From positions 4,030,001 to 4,094,000 of the forward strand of contig NZ_CP108100.1 in NCBI RefSeq assembly GCF_036195045.1: a stretch of DNA of 64,000 bases, in the 5' to 3' direction. How positions within the stretch are numbered: position 1 is the stretch's first letter; each line of letters starts with the position of its first letter. This DNA is from Streptomyces sp. NBC_00236. GTDB lineage: Bacteria; Actinomycetota; Actinomycetes; Streptomycetales; Streptomycetaceae. The position numbers and the translations under genes are program-made. Below the pieces are notes generated by a model that did no database searches, had not been told where the DNA came from, and was given only the letters and a program-made list of their open reading frames with translations. Positions 16,028 through 24,230 of this stretch are shown here, in pieces.

Positions 16028-17422
16028 CTACCCCCAGGTGATCAGCCGCTTCGGCTGCTCAAGGATCGCGGCGACGTCCGCGAGGACCTTGGAGCCGAGC
16101 TCGCCGTCCACCAGGCGGTGGTCGAACGAGAGCGCGAGGGTGGTCACCTGGCGGGGCTTCACCTTGCCCTTGTGGACCCAGGGCTGGAGCTTGATCGCGC
16201 CGACCGCGAGGATCGCGGACTCGCCCGGGTTCAGGATCGGCGTTCCCGTGTCGACTCCGAAGACGCCGACGTTGGTGATGGTCACCGTGCCGCCCGCCAT
16301 CGCGGCGGGGGACGTCTTGCCCTCGCGGGCCGTGGAGACCAGCTCGCCCAGGGAGGCGGCCAGTTGCGGCAGCGTCTGGTCGTGCGCGTCCTTGATGTTC
16401 GGGACGATGAGTCCGCGCGGGGTGGCGGCGGCGATGCCCAGGTTGACGTAGTGCTTCTGCACGATCTCCTGGTTCGCCTCGTCCCAGGCGGCGTTGACCT
16501 CGGGGTTCCGCTTGATCGCGACGAGGAGGGCCTTGGCGATGATCAGGAGCGGGTTGACCCGCACCCCGGCCATGTCCTTGTCCTCCTTGAGCTCCGCCAC
16601 AAGCTTCATCGTGCGCGTCACGTCGACGGTCACGAACTCCGTGACGTGCGGCGCCGTGAACGCGCTGCCGACCATCGCCTGAGCGATCGCCTTCCGTACG
16701 CCCTTGACGGGGATACGGGTCTCGCGCGCGCCCGCCGCCACCGGGGCGGGGGCCGCGACCGGGGCCGGGGCCTCGGTCGGCACCGGCGCGGGAGCCGGCG
16801 CCGGCGTCGCCGCCGCGTGGACGTCCTCGCGGGTGATGATGCCGCCGTCGCCGGTCGGGGTGACCGTGGCCAGGTCGATGCCCAGGTCCTTGGCCAGCTT
16901 GCGGACCGGCGGCTTGGCGAGCGGACGGGCCTCGGCGACAGCCGCGTGGCCGGTGCCGTGGCCGTTCATCTCGCCCTGGATCGCGGCGGAGGCGGCGGCG
17001 GGGGCCGCCTCCGTGCCCTTGCGGGCGCGCCGCTTGGTGGAGGACTCGGCCACGCCGTAGCCCACCAGGACCGGCTGGCGGCCCTTCGGCGCCTCCGGCT
17101 CGGCCTCGGGGGCCGGTGCGGGGGCAGGCTCGGCGGCGGGGGCGTCGTCACCGGAACCCGGCGCGACATCAACCGCGATGATCACCTGGCCGACGTCGAC
17201 GGTCGTGCCCTCGGGGAAGCGCAGTTCGTGCACCACACCGTCGAACGGGATCGGCAGCTCCACGGCGGCCTTCGCCGTCTCGACCTCGCAGACGACCTGG
17301 CCGTCGGTGACGGTGTCGCCGGGCTGGACGAACCACTTGAGGATCTCGGCCTCGGTCAGTCCCTCGCCCACGTCGGGCATCTTGAACTCACGGAAGCGAG
17401 CAGCGTTGGAAGTGTCGGTCAT
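16028..17422 (-). CDS. bkdC: Branched-chain 2-oxoacid dehydrogenase E2 (dihydrolipoyl acyltransferase), operon 1
   Basis: 464 residues. The lipoyl domain (about 10-88) carries the modified Lys51 in EVETAKAAVELP. An Ala/Pro linker, a peripheral subunit-binding domain (PPVRKLAKDLGIDLATVTPTGDGGIITREDV) and the catalytic core with FDHRLVDGE (HxxxDG acyltransfer motif) follow in order. It transfers the acyl group from E1 to CoA, giving isobutyryl-, isovaleryl- or 2-methylbutyryl-CoA. It is the last gene of E1alpha-E1beta-E2 and starts 20 bp after the E1beta stop. ATG 17422 was chosen; GTG 17431 is possible. No E3 gene is adjacent. Confidence 0.92.
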   Translation of the reverse strand: MTDTSNAARFREFKMPDVGEGLTEAEILKWFVQPGDTVTDGQVVCEVETAKAAVELPIPFDGVVHELRFPEGTTVDVGQVIIAVDVAPGSGDDAPAAEPAPAPAPEAEPEAPKGRQPVLVGYGVAESSTKRRARKGTEAAPAAASAAIQGEMNGHGTGHAAVAEARPLAKPPVRKLAKDLGIDLATVTPTGDGGIITREDVHAAATPAPAPAPVPTEAPAPVAAPAPVAAGARETRIPVKGVRKAIAQAMVGSAFTAPHVTEFVTVDVTRTMKLVAELKEDKDMAGVRVNPLLIIAKALLVAIKRNPEVNAAWDEANQEIVQKHYVNLGIAAATPRGLIVPNIKDAHDQTLPQLAASLGELVSTAREGKTSPAAMAGGTVTITNVGVFGVDTGTPILNPGESAILAVGAIKLQPWVHKGKVKPRQVTTLALSFDHRLVDGELGSKVLADVAAILEQPKRLITWG

Positions 17423-17442
17423 CGTTGTCACGTCCCAGTCCC

Positions 17443-18423
17443 TCAGTACGCCAGCGAGCGGTCGACGGCGTCGAGCACACGGTCGAGACCCGGCAGGTAC
17501 TCGTCCTCCAGCCGCGCGGGCGGGTAGGGGACGTGGTAGCCGCCGACCCTCAGCACGGGTGCCTCCAGGTGGTAGAAGCACCGCTCCGTGATGCGAGCGG
17601 CGATCTCCGCGCCGGAGCCGTAGAACACCGGCGCCTCGTGGACCACGACGAGCCGGCGGGTCTTCTCGACCGAGGCCTGGATGGCGTCGAAGTCGATCGG
17701 GGACATCGAGCGCAGGTCCACGACCTCGATCGACTTGCCCTCCTCCTGGGCGGCCGCGGCGGCCTCCAGGCAGACCTTCACCATCGGGCCGTACGCGACG
17801 AGCGTGAGGTCCGTGCCGCTGCGGGCGACGGAGGCCCGGTGCAGCCCGCCCGGGATGGACTCGGTGTCGACCTCGCCCTTGTCCCAGTAGCGGCGCTTGG
17901 GCTCGAAGAAGATGACCGGGTCGTCGCTCTGGACGGCCTGCTGCATCATCCAGTAGGCGTCCGACGCGTTGGACGGGGAGACCACCTTCAAGCCCGCGAC
18001 GTGCGCGAACAGTGCCTCGGGGGACTCGGAGTGGTGCTCGACCGCGCCGATGCCGCCGCCGTACGGAATGCGCACGACGACCGGCAGCTTGATCTTGCCG
18101 AGCGAGCGGGCGTGCATCTTCGCGAGCTGCGTGACGATCTGGTCGTACGCGGGGAAGACGAAGCCGTCGAACTGGATCTCCACGATGGGCCGGTAGCCGC
18201 GCAGAGCCAGGCCGATCGCCGTGCCGACGATGCCGGACTCGGCGAGCGGGGTGTCGATCACCCGGTCCTCGCCGAAGTCCTTCTGGAGCCCGTCGGTGAT
18301 CCGGAAGACCCCGCCCAGCTTGCCGACGTCCTCACCCATGATCAGGGTCTTGGGGTCGGTGTCGAGGGCCTTGCGCAGCGACTCGTTGAGCGCCTTCGCG
18401 ATGGACATCTTTTCCATGGCCAT
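17443..18423 (-). CDS. bkdB: 2-oxoacid dehydrogenase E1 beta subunit, operon 1
   Basis: 326 residues, the usual length. It contains the E1-beta transketolase pyrimidine domain (MGEDVGKLGGVFRITDGL, DTPLAESGIVGTAIGLALRGYRPIVEIQFDGF, RIPYGGGIGAVEHHSES) and the C-terminal transketolase domain (IEVVDLRSMSPID, ITERCFYHLEAPVLRVGG). With E1alpha it decarboxylates branched 2-oxoacids using thiamine diphosphate. The GTA-GCC-ATG context gives a start at 18423, 2 bp from the E1alpha stop. An internal ATG at 18417 is an alternative. Confidence 0.93.
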   Translation of the reverse strand: MAMEKMSIAKALNESLRKALDTDPKTLIMGEDVGKLGGVFRITDGLQKDFGEDRVIDTPLAESGIVGTAIGLALRGYRPIVEIQFDGFVFPAYDQIVTQLAKMHARSLGKIKLPVVVRIPYGGGIGAVEHHSESPEALFAHVAGLKVVSPSNASDAYWMMQQAVQSDDPVIFFEPKRRYWDKGEVDTESIPGGLHRASVARSGTDLTLVAYGPMVKVCLEAAAAAQEEGKSIEVVDLRSMSPIDFDAIQASVEKTRRLVVVHEAPVFYGSGAEIAARITERCFYHLEAPVLRVGGYHVPYPPARLEDEYLPGLDRVLDAVDRSLAY

Positions 18424-18425
18424 GG

Positions 18426-19589
18426 CTACTTGCCCTCCTCGGCGAACGATGCCTGGTAGGCGGCGAACTGGGCGCGCTCCTCGTCGACGAGGGCGCTCCC
18501 GTCGGCGTAGGCGTGCTCGAAGATCGCCATCCGGTCCGGTTGCGGCATGGACCGCACCGCTTCGCGCACCCGCTTGCCGAGGGTCTCGCTCTCCTCGTCC
18601 AGGGCGGTGAAGAAGGCCTCGTCGGCGACGCCCTCGTTCTCCAGGTAGGTACGGAGGCGCAGGATCGGGTCCTTGGCCTCCCAGGCGGCGCGCTCCTCGT
18701 CGGCCCGGTACTTCGTCGGGTCGTCGGAGGTGGTGTGCGCGCCCATGCGGTAGGTGAACGCCTCGACGAGGGTGGGGCCCTCGCCGCGGCGGGCGCGCTC
18801 CAGGGCGGAGCGGGTGACGGCGAGACAGGCCAGCACGTCGTTGCCGTCGACCCGGACGCCGGGGAAGCCGAAGCCCTGGGCGCGCTGGTAGAGCGGCACC
18901 CGGGTCTGCTTCTCGGTGGGCTCGGAGATCGCCCACTGGTTGTTCTGGCAGAAGAACACGACGGGGGCGTTGTAGACCGCGGAGAACGTGAACGCCTCGG
19001 CGACATCTCCCTGGCTGGAGGCGCCGTCGCCGAAGTACGCGATCACGGCCGAGTCCGCGCCGTCCTTGGCCACGCCCATGGCGTAGCCGGTGGCGTGCAG
19101 GGTCTGCGAGCCGATGACGATCGTGTACAGGTGGAAGTTGTTGGTGTTCGGGTCCCAGCCGCCGTGGTTCACACCGCGGAACATCCCGAGCAGATTGGTC
19201 GGGTCGACACCGCGGCACCAGGCGACGCCGTGCTCCCGGTAGGTCGGGAAGACGTAGTCGTCGTCGCGCAGCGCCCGGCCGGAGCCGATCTGCGCGGCCT
19301 CCTGGCCCAGCAGCGAGGCCCACAGGCCCAGCTCGCCCTGGCGCTGCAGCGCGGTGGCCTCGGCGTCGAAGCGGCGGGTCAGGACCATGTCCCGGTACAG
19401 ACCGCGCAGCTCGTCCGCGGTCAGGTCGATCGAGTAGTCCGGGTGCTCGATGCGCTCGCCCTCGGGCGTCAGCAGCTGTACGAGTTCGGGCCCGGAACTC
19501 TGTGATGTCGTCGCGGGCGTCTTCGCGGCGCTGGTCCGCTTGCTGCTGCGTCGCGGTTTACGCGCGGCAGCAGTGCTCTCCACGGTCAC
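18426..19589 (-). CDS. bkdA: 2-oxoacid dehydrogenase E1 alpha subunit, operon 1
   Basis: 387 residues from GTG 19589, preceded by GGAGGAG. The N-terminus carries a basic Ala/Lys/Ser-rich tail of about 35 residues, then the E1-alpha domain. The thiamine-diphosphate motif GDGASSQGDVAEAF through CQNNQW is intact. Features of the acetoin/branched-chain clade include GHGGWDPNTNNFHLYTIVIG-like active-site His residues and the phosphorylation-loop equivalent YRMGAHTTSDDPTKYR. It commits valine-, leucine- and isoleucine-derived oxoacids to acyl-CoA. The 321-bp upstream gap holds two palindromes. Confidence 0.93.
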   Translation of the reverse strand: MTVESTAAARKPRRSSKRTSAAKTPATTSQSSGPELVQLLTPEGERIEHPDYSIDLTADELRGLYRDMVLTRRFDAEATALQRQGELGLWASLLGQEAAQIGSGRALRDDDYVFPTYREHGVAWCRGVDPTNLLGMFRGVNHGGWDPNTNNFHLYTIVIGSQTLHATGYAMGVAKDGADSAVIAYFGDGASSQGDVAEAFTFSAVYNAPVVFFCQNNQWAISEPTEKQTRVPLYQRAQGFGFPGVRVDGNDVLACLAVTRSALERARRGEGPTLVEAFTYRMGAHTTSDDPTKYRADEERAAWEAKDPILRLRTYLENEGVADEAFFTALDEESETLGKRVREAVRSMPQPDRMAIFEHAYADGSALVDEERAQFAAYQASFAEEGK

Positions 19590-19748
19590 GTGCGTGCTCC
19601 TCCGTCGGTCCGGCCCCCGGGGTCTGCCGGGTGACCAGTGCGGCTCGCCTGTGTCCGTACCCGTGCACGGGGTGGGTGCCGCTCGGTCCGGGAACAGGCG
19701 TGACAGGTGCCCCGGCGAGCGCCCTGTCCAATGCACGTTACCCAGTGC

Positions 19749-19801
19749 TTCGCATAACTGCGAAACCCTTCCTGACCTGCGATTTTGCTTGGATATCCAA
19801 G
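19749..19801. promoter_or_regulatory. Two palindromes in the bkd1/response-regulator divergent region
   Basis: TTCGCA-N4-TGCGAA (19749-19764) and the perfect 14-mer CTTGGATATCCAAG (19788-19801) lie in the 321-bp gap 19590-19910. Centre-to-centre spacing is about 38 bp. They are candidate operators for an Lrp/AsnC-type bkd regulator or the adjacent response regulator. The rest of the gap shows no gene. Confidence 0.55.
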
Positions 19802-19910
19802 TAAATCGAGGAATTCGGGAACTCTCGCTGGTCACAGCACTGGTAACAGCCTTGCAGGCCGCCGGAACAACGGCACGTTATCCCGCCGGACAGCGGCAGG
19901 GAAGGGGGGA

Positions 19911-20588
19911 GTGTGTGACACTGCGTTTGTGCGCAAAGAAGGAAAAATCACCGTTTTTCTGCTGGATGACCATGAAGTCGTCCGCCGCGGAGTCCATGAG
20001 CTCCTCTCGTCCGAGGACGACATCGAAGTGGTCGGCGAGGCCGGTACGGCGGCTGACGCGCTGGTACGGATCCCCGCGACCCGCCCCGACGTCGCCGTCC
20101 TCGACGTACGGCTGCCGGACGGCAGCGGGGTGGAGGTCTGCCGCGAGATCCGTTCCCAGGACGAGTCCATCAACTGCCTGATGCTGACCTCGTACGCCGA
20201 CGACGAGGCACTCTTCGACGCGATCATGGCGGGCGCCGCCGGATACGTGCTCAAGGCGATCCGCGGCAACGAACTGCTGAACGCGGTACGGGACGTGGCG
20301 GCCGGAAAGTCGCTGCTCGACCCGGTGGCCACGGCGCGGGTGCTGGAGCGGCTGCGCGACGGCAGGAAGGGCCGCGGCGACGACAAGCTCGACGCCCTCA
20401 CCGACCAGGAACGCAAGATCCTGGACCTCATCGGGGAGGGGCTGACGAACCGGGTGATCGGCGAGCGGCTCCACCTCGCCGAGAAGACGATCAAGAACTA
20501 CGTCTCCAGCCTGCTGTCGAAGCTGGGCATGGAACGGCGCTCGCAGGCCGCCGCGTACGTGGCGCGGCTCCAGGCCGAGAGGCGCTGA
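19911..20588 (+). CDS. LuxR-family (NarL/DevR-like) response regulator
   Basis: 225 residues from GTG 19911 behind GGGGGGA; GTG 19929 is an alternative. The receiver domain (about 12-130) has FLLDDHEVVRRG (acidic pocket), VLDVRLPDGSG (phosphoacceptor Asp) and YVLKAIRG (conserved Lys). The C-terminal LuxR helix-turn-helix (LTDQERKILDLIGEGLTNRVIGERLHLAEKTIKNYVSSLLSKLG) closely resembles the DevR/DosR group. No cognate sensor kinase is adjacent, so it is an orphan regulator whose partner is elsewhere. It is divergent from bkd1. Confidence 0.9.
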   Translation: MCDTAFVRKEGKITVFLLDDHEVVRRGVHELLSSEDDIEVVGEAGTAADALVRIPATRPDVAVLDVRLPDGSGVEVCREIRSQDESINCLMLTSYADDEALFDAIMAGAAGYVLKAIRGNELLNAVRDVAAGKSLLDPVATARVLERLRDGRKGRGDDKLDALTDQERKILDLIGEGLTNRVIGERLHLAEKTIKNYVSSLLSKLGMERRSQAAAYVARLQAERR

Positions 20589-20608
20589 GCGGACACGCTC
20601 CGGGCCGC

Positions 20609-20728
20609 GGTCCGGGACCGGCGATACGCCCTCGGGGCCCTGGTTCCGGGACCGGCGACACGCACCCCGGGGCCCCGGTTCGGGACTGGCGACACGCCCC
20701 CGGAGCCCCGGTTCGGGACTTTGGTCCC
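20609..20728. repeat. 33-35 bp tandem repeat, about 3.5 copies
   Basis: Units start at 20609, 20642, 20677 and 20710 (the last partial) and share GGTTCGGGACTGGCGACACG-like sequence and a GGGGCCCC-type end. The array occupies the whole gap between the response regulator and the PPOX gene. Confidence 0.75.
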
Positions 20729-20778
20729 GGCCCGCCCAGGGCCCCGGCCTCTTTTTCCGTCCGCACAGGTGACGGACA

Positions 20779-21216
20779 GTGGAGGGCATGTCCTCCGAGG
20801 AACTCCACGCGATCCAGCTGCTCGGCCGCGTCCCTTACGGCCGGCTGGCGACGAGTATGCGAGCCCTCCCGATCCTGACGGTGGCCCGGCACATCGTCAC
20901 CGACGGCCGCGTCGTGCTGCGCATGCACGGCGGCCTGGGCTACCACGACGCCTGCGACGGCGCGGTCGTGGCCTACGGGGCGGACAACTACAACGAGGCC
21001 ACCTCGGCCGGCAGCAGGGACCTGTGGTCCGTGCAGTTCACCGGGCCGGCGCGGATCGTCGAGCCGACCTGCGCCCAGCGCGAGCTCTTCGGCCCCGCGC
21101 CCGTCGAGGTCAACGGGGAGCCCTTCGCTCCGGCCTATCTCCGGCTCGACCCGCACTTCATCACTGTGCACACTCTGGACTTCCACGCAACTCCGCAGAT
21201 CCGCAACGCAGCGTGA
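20779..21216 (+). CDS. Pyridoxamine 5'-phosphate oxidase (PPOX) family protein
   Basis: 145 residues. It has the split-barrel flavin-binding fold pattern (LLGRVPYGRLATSMRALPILTVARHIVTDGRVVLRMHGG and DLWSVQFTGPARIV). Related actinobacterial proteins bind FMN, heme or F420 and are often of unknown function. GTG 20779 is used, but ATG 20788 (MSSEELHAIQ) is equally plausible because GGAGGG sits just before it. The 15-bp gap to the next gene suggests co-transcription with the APH-like gene. Confidence 0.78.
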   Translation: MEGMSSEELHAIQLLGRVPYGRLATSMRALPILTVARHIVTDGRVVLRMHGGLGYHDACDGAVVAYGADNYNEATSAGSRDLWSVQFTGPARIVEPTCAQRELFGPAPVEVNGEPFAPAYLRLDPHFITVHTLDFHATPQIRNAA

Positions 21217-21231
21217 TCTAACATCTGTCGA

Positions 21232-22269
21232 GTGTCGCGCTCATCTGTAACCTTCCCGCCTGTTCCTCCGGTCGGCGAGGTGCTGCGCCGCTATCCGGAC
21301 GCCGGTGATCCGCTCACCTGCGAGCCCCTTGACCAGGGCTTGCTCAACCACGGTTACCGGGTGTCCACGACGCGCGGCTCGTACTTCCTCAAGCACCACC
21401 TGGACGACTCCACCGGCGACCGCGCCACGATCGTCCGCCAGCACCGGGCCACCCAGCGGCTCCAGTCGCTCGGAGTGCCCGTCGCGCCGCCCGTCGTGGA
21501 CGGCGAAGGCGATACCGTCACCGAGATCGGCGGCCGCTGCTACGCCCTGCATCCCTGGGTCGACGGGCTGCACCGGGCAGGCTCCCAGCTCACCCTCGCC
21601 CAGTCGCTGCGTCTCGGGGCGCTGCTCGGAGCCGTACACACAGGTCTTGAACAGGTGATGGACGCGGGGGCGGGGGCCGGGGTGCGGTCCGGCCATACCA
21701 GCCCCGATCCCGCCGACACCTTCGCGGTGATCGACGAGCTGCTGGCCGCGGCGCGTGGCCGGCGGCCCCGGGACGCCTTCGACGAACTGGCCGAGCACCG
21801 GCTCCTGGAGCGGCGCACGCTGCTGGAACAGCACGCGGACCGCAGGCCGCCCACCCCGGACGGTCCGGCGACCGGCTGGGTCCACGGCGACTTCCATCCG
21901 CTGAACGTGCTCTACCGGGGCGCGGACCCGGTCGCGATCCTCGACTGGGACCGGCTCGGGGTGCAGCCGCGCGCGGAGGAGGCGGTACGGGCCGCGGCGA
22001 TCTTCTTCGTGCTGCCGGCCGGGGAGCTGGAGCTGGGGAAGGTGCGGGCGTACGCGCGCGCCTACCGGCGGGCGGCCGGAGCCGGGGCGGACGAACTGGC
22101 CGCCGCCGTGCACCGGGTGTGGTGGGAGCGGCTCAACGACTTCTGGATACTGCACTGGCGCTACTGCCTGAACGACCGCAGGGCCGACCCGCAGTTCCCT
22201 GCGGTGTCGGCCCTGGCGGTCTGGTGGACCCGTGAGTACGAGGCGGTGCGCGACGCGTTCACGGAGTGA
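21232..22269 (+). CDS. Aminoglycoside phosphotransferase-like (APH) family kinase
   Basis: 345 residues from GTG 21232. The APH fold motifs are WVHGDFHPLNVLY (catalytic Asp and Asn) and VAILDWDRLG (metal-binding Asp). The N-lobe (NHGYRVSTTRGSYFLKHHLD) has the ATP-binding Lys. This clade includes homoserine-kinase-like and choline-kinase-like enzymes acting on small metabolites rather than on antibiotics, so no resistance role is implied. It starts 15 bp after the PPOX stop and is convergent with the Ser/Thr kinase, whose stop is 3 bp away. Confidence 0.83.
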   Translation: MSRSSVTFPPVPPVGEVLRRYPDAGDPLTCEPLDQGLLNHGYRVSTTRGSYFLKHHLDDSTGDRATIVRQHRATQRLQSLGVPVAPPVVDGEGDTVTEIGGRCYALHPWVDGLHRAGSQLTLAQSLRLGALLGAVHTGLEQVMDAGAGAGVRSGHTSPDPADTFAVIDELLAAARGRRPRDAFDELAEHRLLERRTLLEQHADRRPPTPDGPATGWVHGDFHPLNVLYRGADPVAILDWDRLGVQPRAEEAVRAAAIFFVLPAGELELGKVRAYARAYRRAAGAGADELAAAVHRVWWERLNDFWILHWRYCLNDRRADPQFPAVSALAVWWTREYEAVRDAFTE

Positions 22270-22272
22270 GCG

Positions 22273-23913
22273 TTACGGGGTGGTGCCACCACCGGCGCCC
22301 GCGGCGGCTCCGGCGGCGGCGCCGGTGGTGGTGGTTCCGGCGTCCGTGCCCGTGCCCGCGTCCGTGCCCGTGCTGGTGCCTTCGTCCGTGCCCGAGCTGG
22401 TGCCCTCGTCCGTGCCCGAGCTGGCCCCCTCGTCCGTGCCCGAGCTGGTCCCCTCGTCCGTGTTGCCCTCGCTCGTGCCCGACGTGGACGTCTCGGTCGG
22501 CTCCGTGTCCGTGGGCGTCGGATCGGCCGTCTCGCTCGGGGTGTACGACGGGGTGTACGAGGGGCGGTACGTGGGCTGCTCCTGCTGGTCACCCGTGGAG
22601 TTGCCCGGCTGCTCGGTGTCCCGCGTCGTCTCCTCCTCGGTCGGCGAAGGCGATGTCTCCGTCGGAGAAGGGGTGGTGGACGTCGAGGTGACCGGCTCCT
22701 TGGGCTTCTCGCCCTTGCCGTTCGCCGCGTTGACCGCGAAGGCGACACCCACACCGATCGCGATCAGGGCGAGCACGACGAACAGCCACAGCTTGCCGCG
22801 GCCGCCACCGCCCTGCCGGGTGCTGCCGCCGTCGTAGCCGCCGTCGTCCGGGTTCATCGGCGGCAGGATCGGGCCCTGCGACGTGTCCCCGTGCTGCTGG
22901 TAGCCCCCCATGGCCCGGGTGGCACCGGTCATGCCCCGGGGCGGGGTGCCGGAGCCGTCGTTCAGCACGACCGGGCCGGTGTTCCACGTACCGGTGTGAC
23001 CGCCCTGCACCTGGAGCATCTGCAGGCTGTACTGGACCAGCCCGCGCATCTCCTCGGCGCTCTGGAACCGGTCGTCCGGGTCCTTCGCCAGCGAACGCAT
23101 GACGAGCCCGTCGAGCTCCGGCGGCACCGCCCCGTTCGAGATCTCCGAGGGCGGAACCGGAATGTCCTGGACGTGCTGGTACACCACCGACAGCGGCGTC
23201 TCGCCGGTGAACGGGGGCCGCAGCGCGAGGAGTTCGTACAGCAGACAGCCGGTGGCGTACAGGTCGGAGCGGTGGTCGACGGCCTTGCCCAGCGCCTGCT
23301 CGGGGGAGAGGTACTGCGGCGTGCCCATGACCATGCCGGTCTGGGTCATCGTCGACTGCGCGCCGTGCAGCGCACGGGCGATGCCGAAGTCCATCACCTT
23401 GACCGCACCGGAGTGCGTGATGATCACGTTGGCGGGCTTGATGTCCCGGTGCACGATCCCGTGCTGGTGCGAGTAGGCGAGCGCCTCCAGCACCCCGGAG
23501 ACGATGATCAACGCCTGCTCGGGAGGCGGGGCTTCGGCATTGAGGAGCAGGTCGCGGATGGTGCGGCCCTCGACCAGCTCCATGACGATGTACGGGACGG
23601 TCTGGCCGGCCACGGTGTCCTCGCCGGAGTCGTACACCGCCACGACCGCATGGTGGTTGAGTCCGGCGACCGACTGCGCCTCGCGCGTGAACCGGGCCTT
23701 GGAGACCGGGTCCTCGGCAAGATCGGAGCGCAGCAGTTTCACCGCGACCGTACGTCCCAGCCGGACGTCCTCGGCCGCGAAGACCTCGGCCATACCGCCC
23801 CGCCCGAGGCGGCCGGTCAGCCGGTAACGTCCGTCGCCGACGACACCGCCGACGCCCCAGGAGTCGGTGCCATCCGGAACTCCGCCGCCGTTTGCTTCGG
23901 GTTCGGGTGCCAT
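22273..23913 (-). CDS. Transmembrane Ser/Thr protein kinase with acidic repeat tail
   Basis: 546 residues. The kinase domain (about 29-290) has GRLGRGGMAEVF (P-loop), AVKLLRSD (Lys), HRDIKPANVII (catalytic loop), DFGIAR, and the GTPQYLSPEQA activation segment with Thr-rich MTQTGMVMG. One transmembrane helix (KLWLFVVLALIAIGVGVAFAV, about 395-415) is followed by an extracellular tail of Thr/Ser/Pro and then SSGTDEG repeats, ending Gly/Ala-rich. No PASTA domain is seen, so its ligand, if any, is not muropeptide-type. The gene is divergent from the second kinase at 24231, separated by 317 bp. Confidence 0.93.
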   Translation of the reverse strand: MAPEPEANGGGVPDGTDSWGVGGVVGDGRYRLTGRLGRGGMAEVFAAEDVRLGRTVAVKLLRSDLAEDPVSKARFTREAQSVAGLNHHAVVAVYDSGEDTVAGQTVPYIVMELVEGRTIRDLLLNAEAPPPEQALIIVSGVLEALAYSHQHGIVHRDIKPANVIITHSGAVKVMDFGIARALHGAQSTMTQTGMVMGTPQYLSPEQALGKAVDHRSDLYATGCLLYELLALRPPFTGETPLSVVYQHVQDIPVPPSEISNGAVPPELDGLVMRSLAKDPDDRFQSAEEMRGLVQYSLQMLQVQGGHTGTWNTGPVVLNDGSGTPPRGMTGATRAMGGYQQHGDTSQGPILPPMNPDDGGYDGGSTRQGGGGRGKLWLFVVLALIAIGVGVAFAVNAANGKGEKPKEPVTSTSTTPSPTETSPSPTEEETTRDTEQPGNSTGDQQEQPTYRPSYTPSYTPSETADPTPTDTEPTETSTSGTSEGNTDEGTSSGTDEGASSGTDEGTSSGTDEGTSTGTDAGTGTDAGTTTTGAAAGAAAGAGGGTTP

Positions 23914-24149
23914 CAGTCCTCGCCGTCGTTTCTGTCCGCGCGTCCGCGGGTCTCACGGTGCCTTGCTGCGTCGCCGGCCGCGTTGCCGACTGCATTGCGA
24001 CGTCACGCTACAGCCTTCGTCGGACACACCGTTTTCGAGAGGGACGGGCCATCCAACCGGCTGGCGCGCCCCCTGCGCAAATTCGATGCGGTTCCTGTAA
24101 CGCTTCCGAGACGCTTCTTGTGCGTAGGGTCACGGAACGGGCACCTGGC

Positions 24150-24177
24150 TTGACGTGTCGTACCCCTCGGGCAGACT
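24150..24177 (+). promoter_or_regulatory. HrdB-like promoter for kinase 2, in a 317-bp divergent gap
   Basis: TTGACG (24150-24155), 16 nt, CAGACT (24172-24177), which is close to the vegetative sigma consensus. It lies 54 bp before the ATG. The remaining gap sequence 23914-24149 holds no gene and must include the minus-strand kinase promoter, which I could not fix. Confidence 0.5.
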
Positions 24178-24230
24178 TGGCCAGTAATACGGATCTTCGC
24201 GCGGTCGCGCGCCCTAGGGGGAAGCAAGTC

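Noticed and set aside
21232..22269. Antibiotic resistance by the APH-like protein
   Set aside because: The fold is shared by many metabolite kinases and nothing in the context points to an antibiotic.
23892..24230. Upstream extension of kinase 2 to 23892
   Set aside because: It would cross the divergent promoter and lacks a ribosome site; ATG 24231 has GGGGGAAG and directly precedes the kinase domain.
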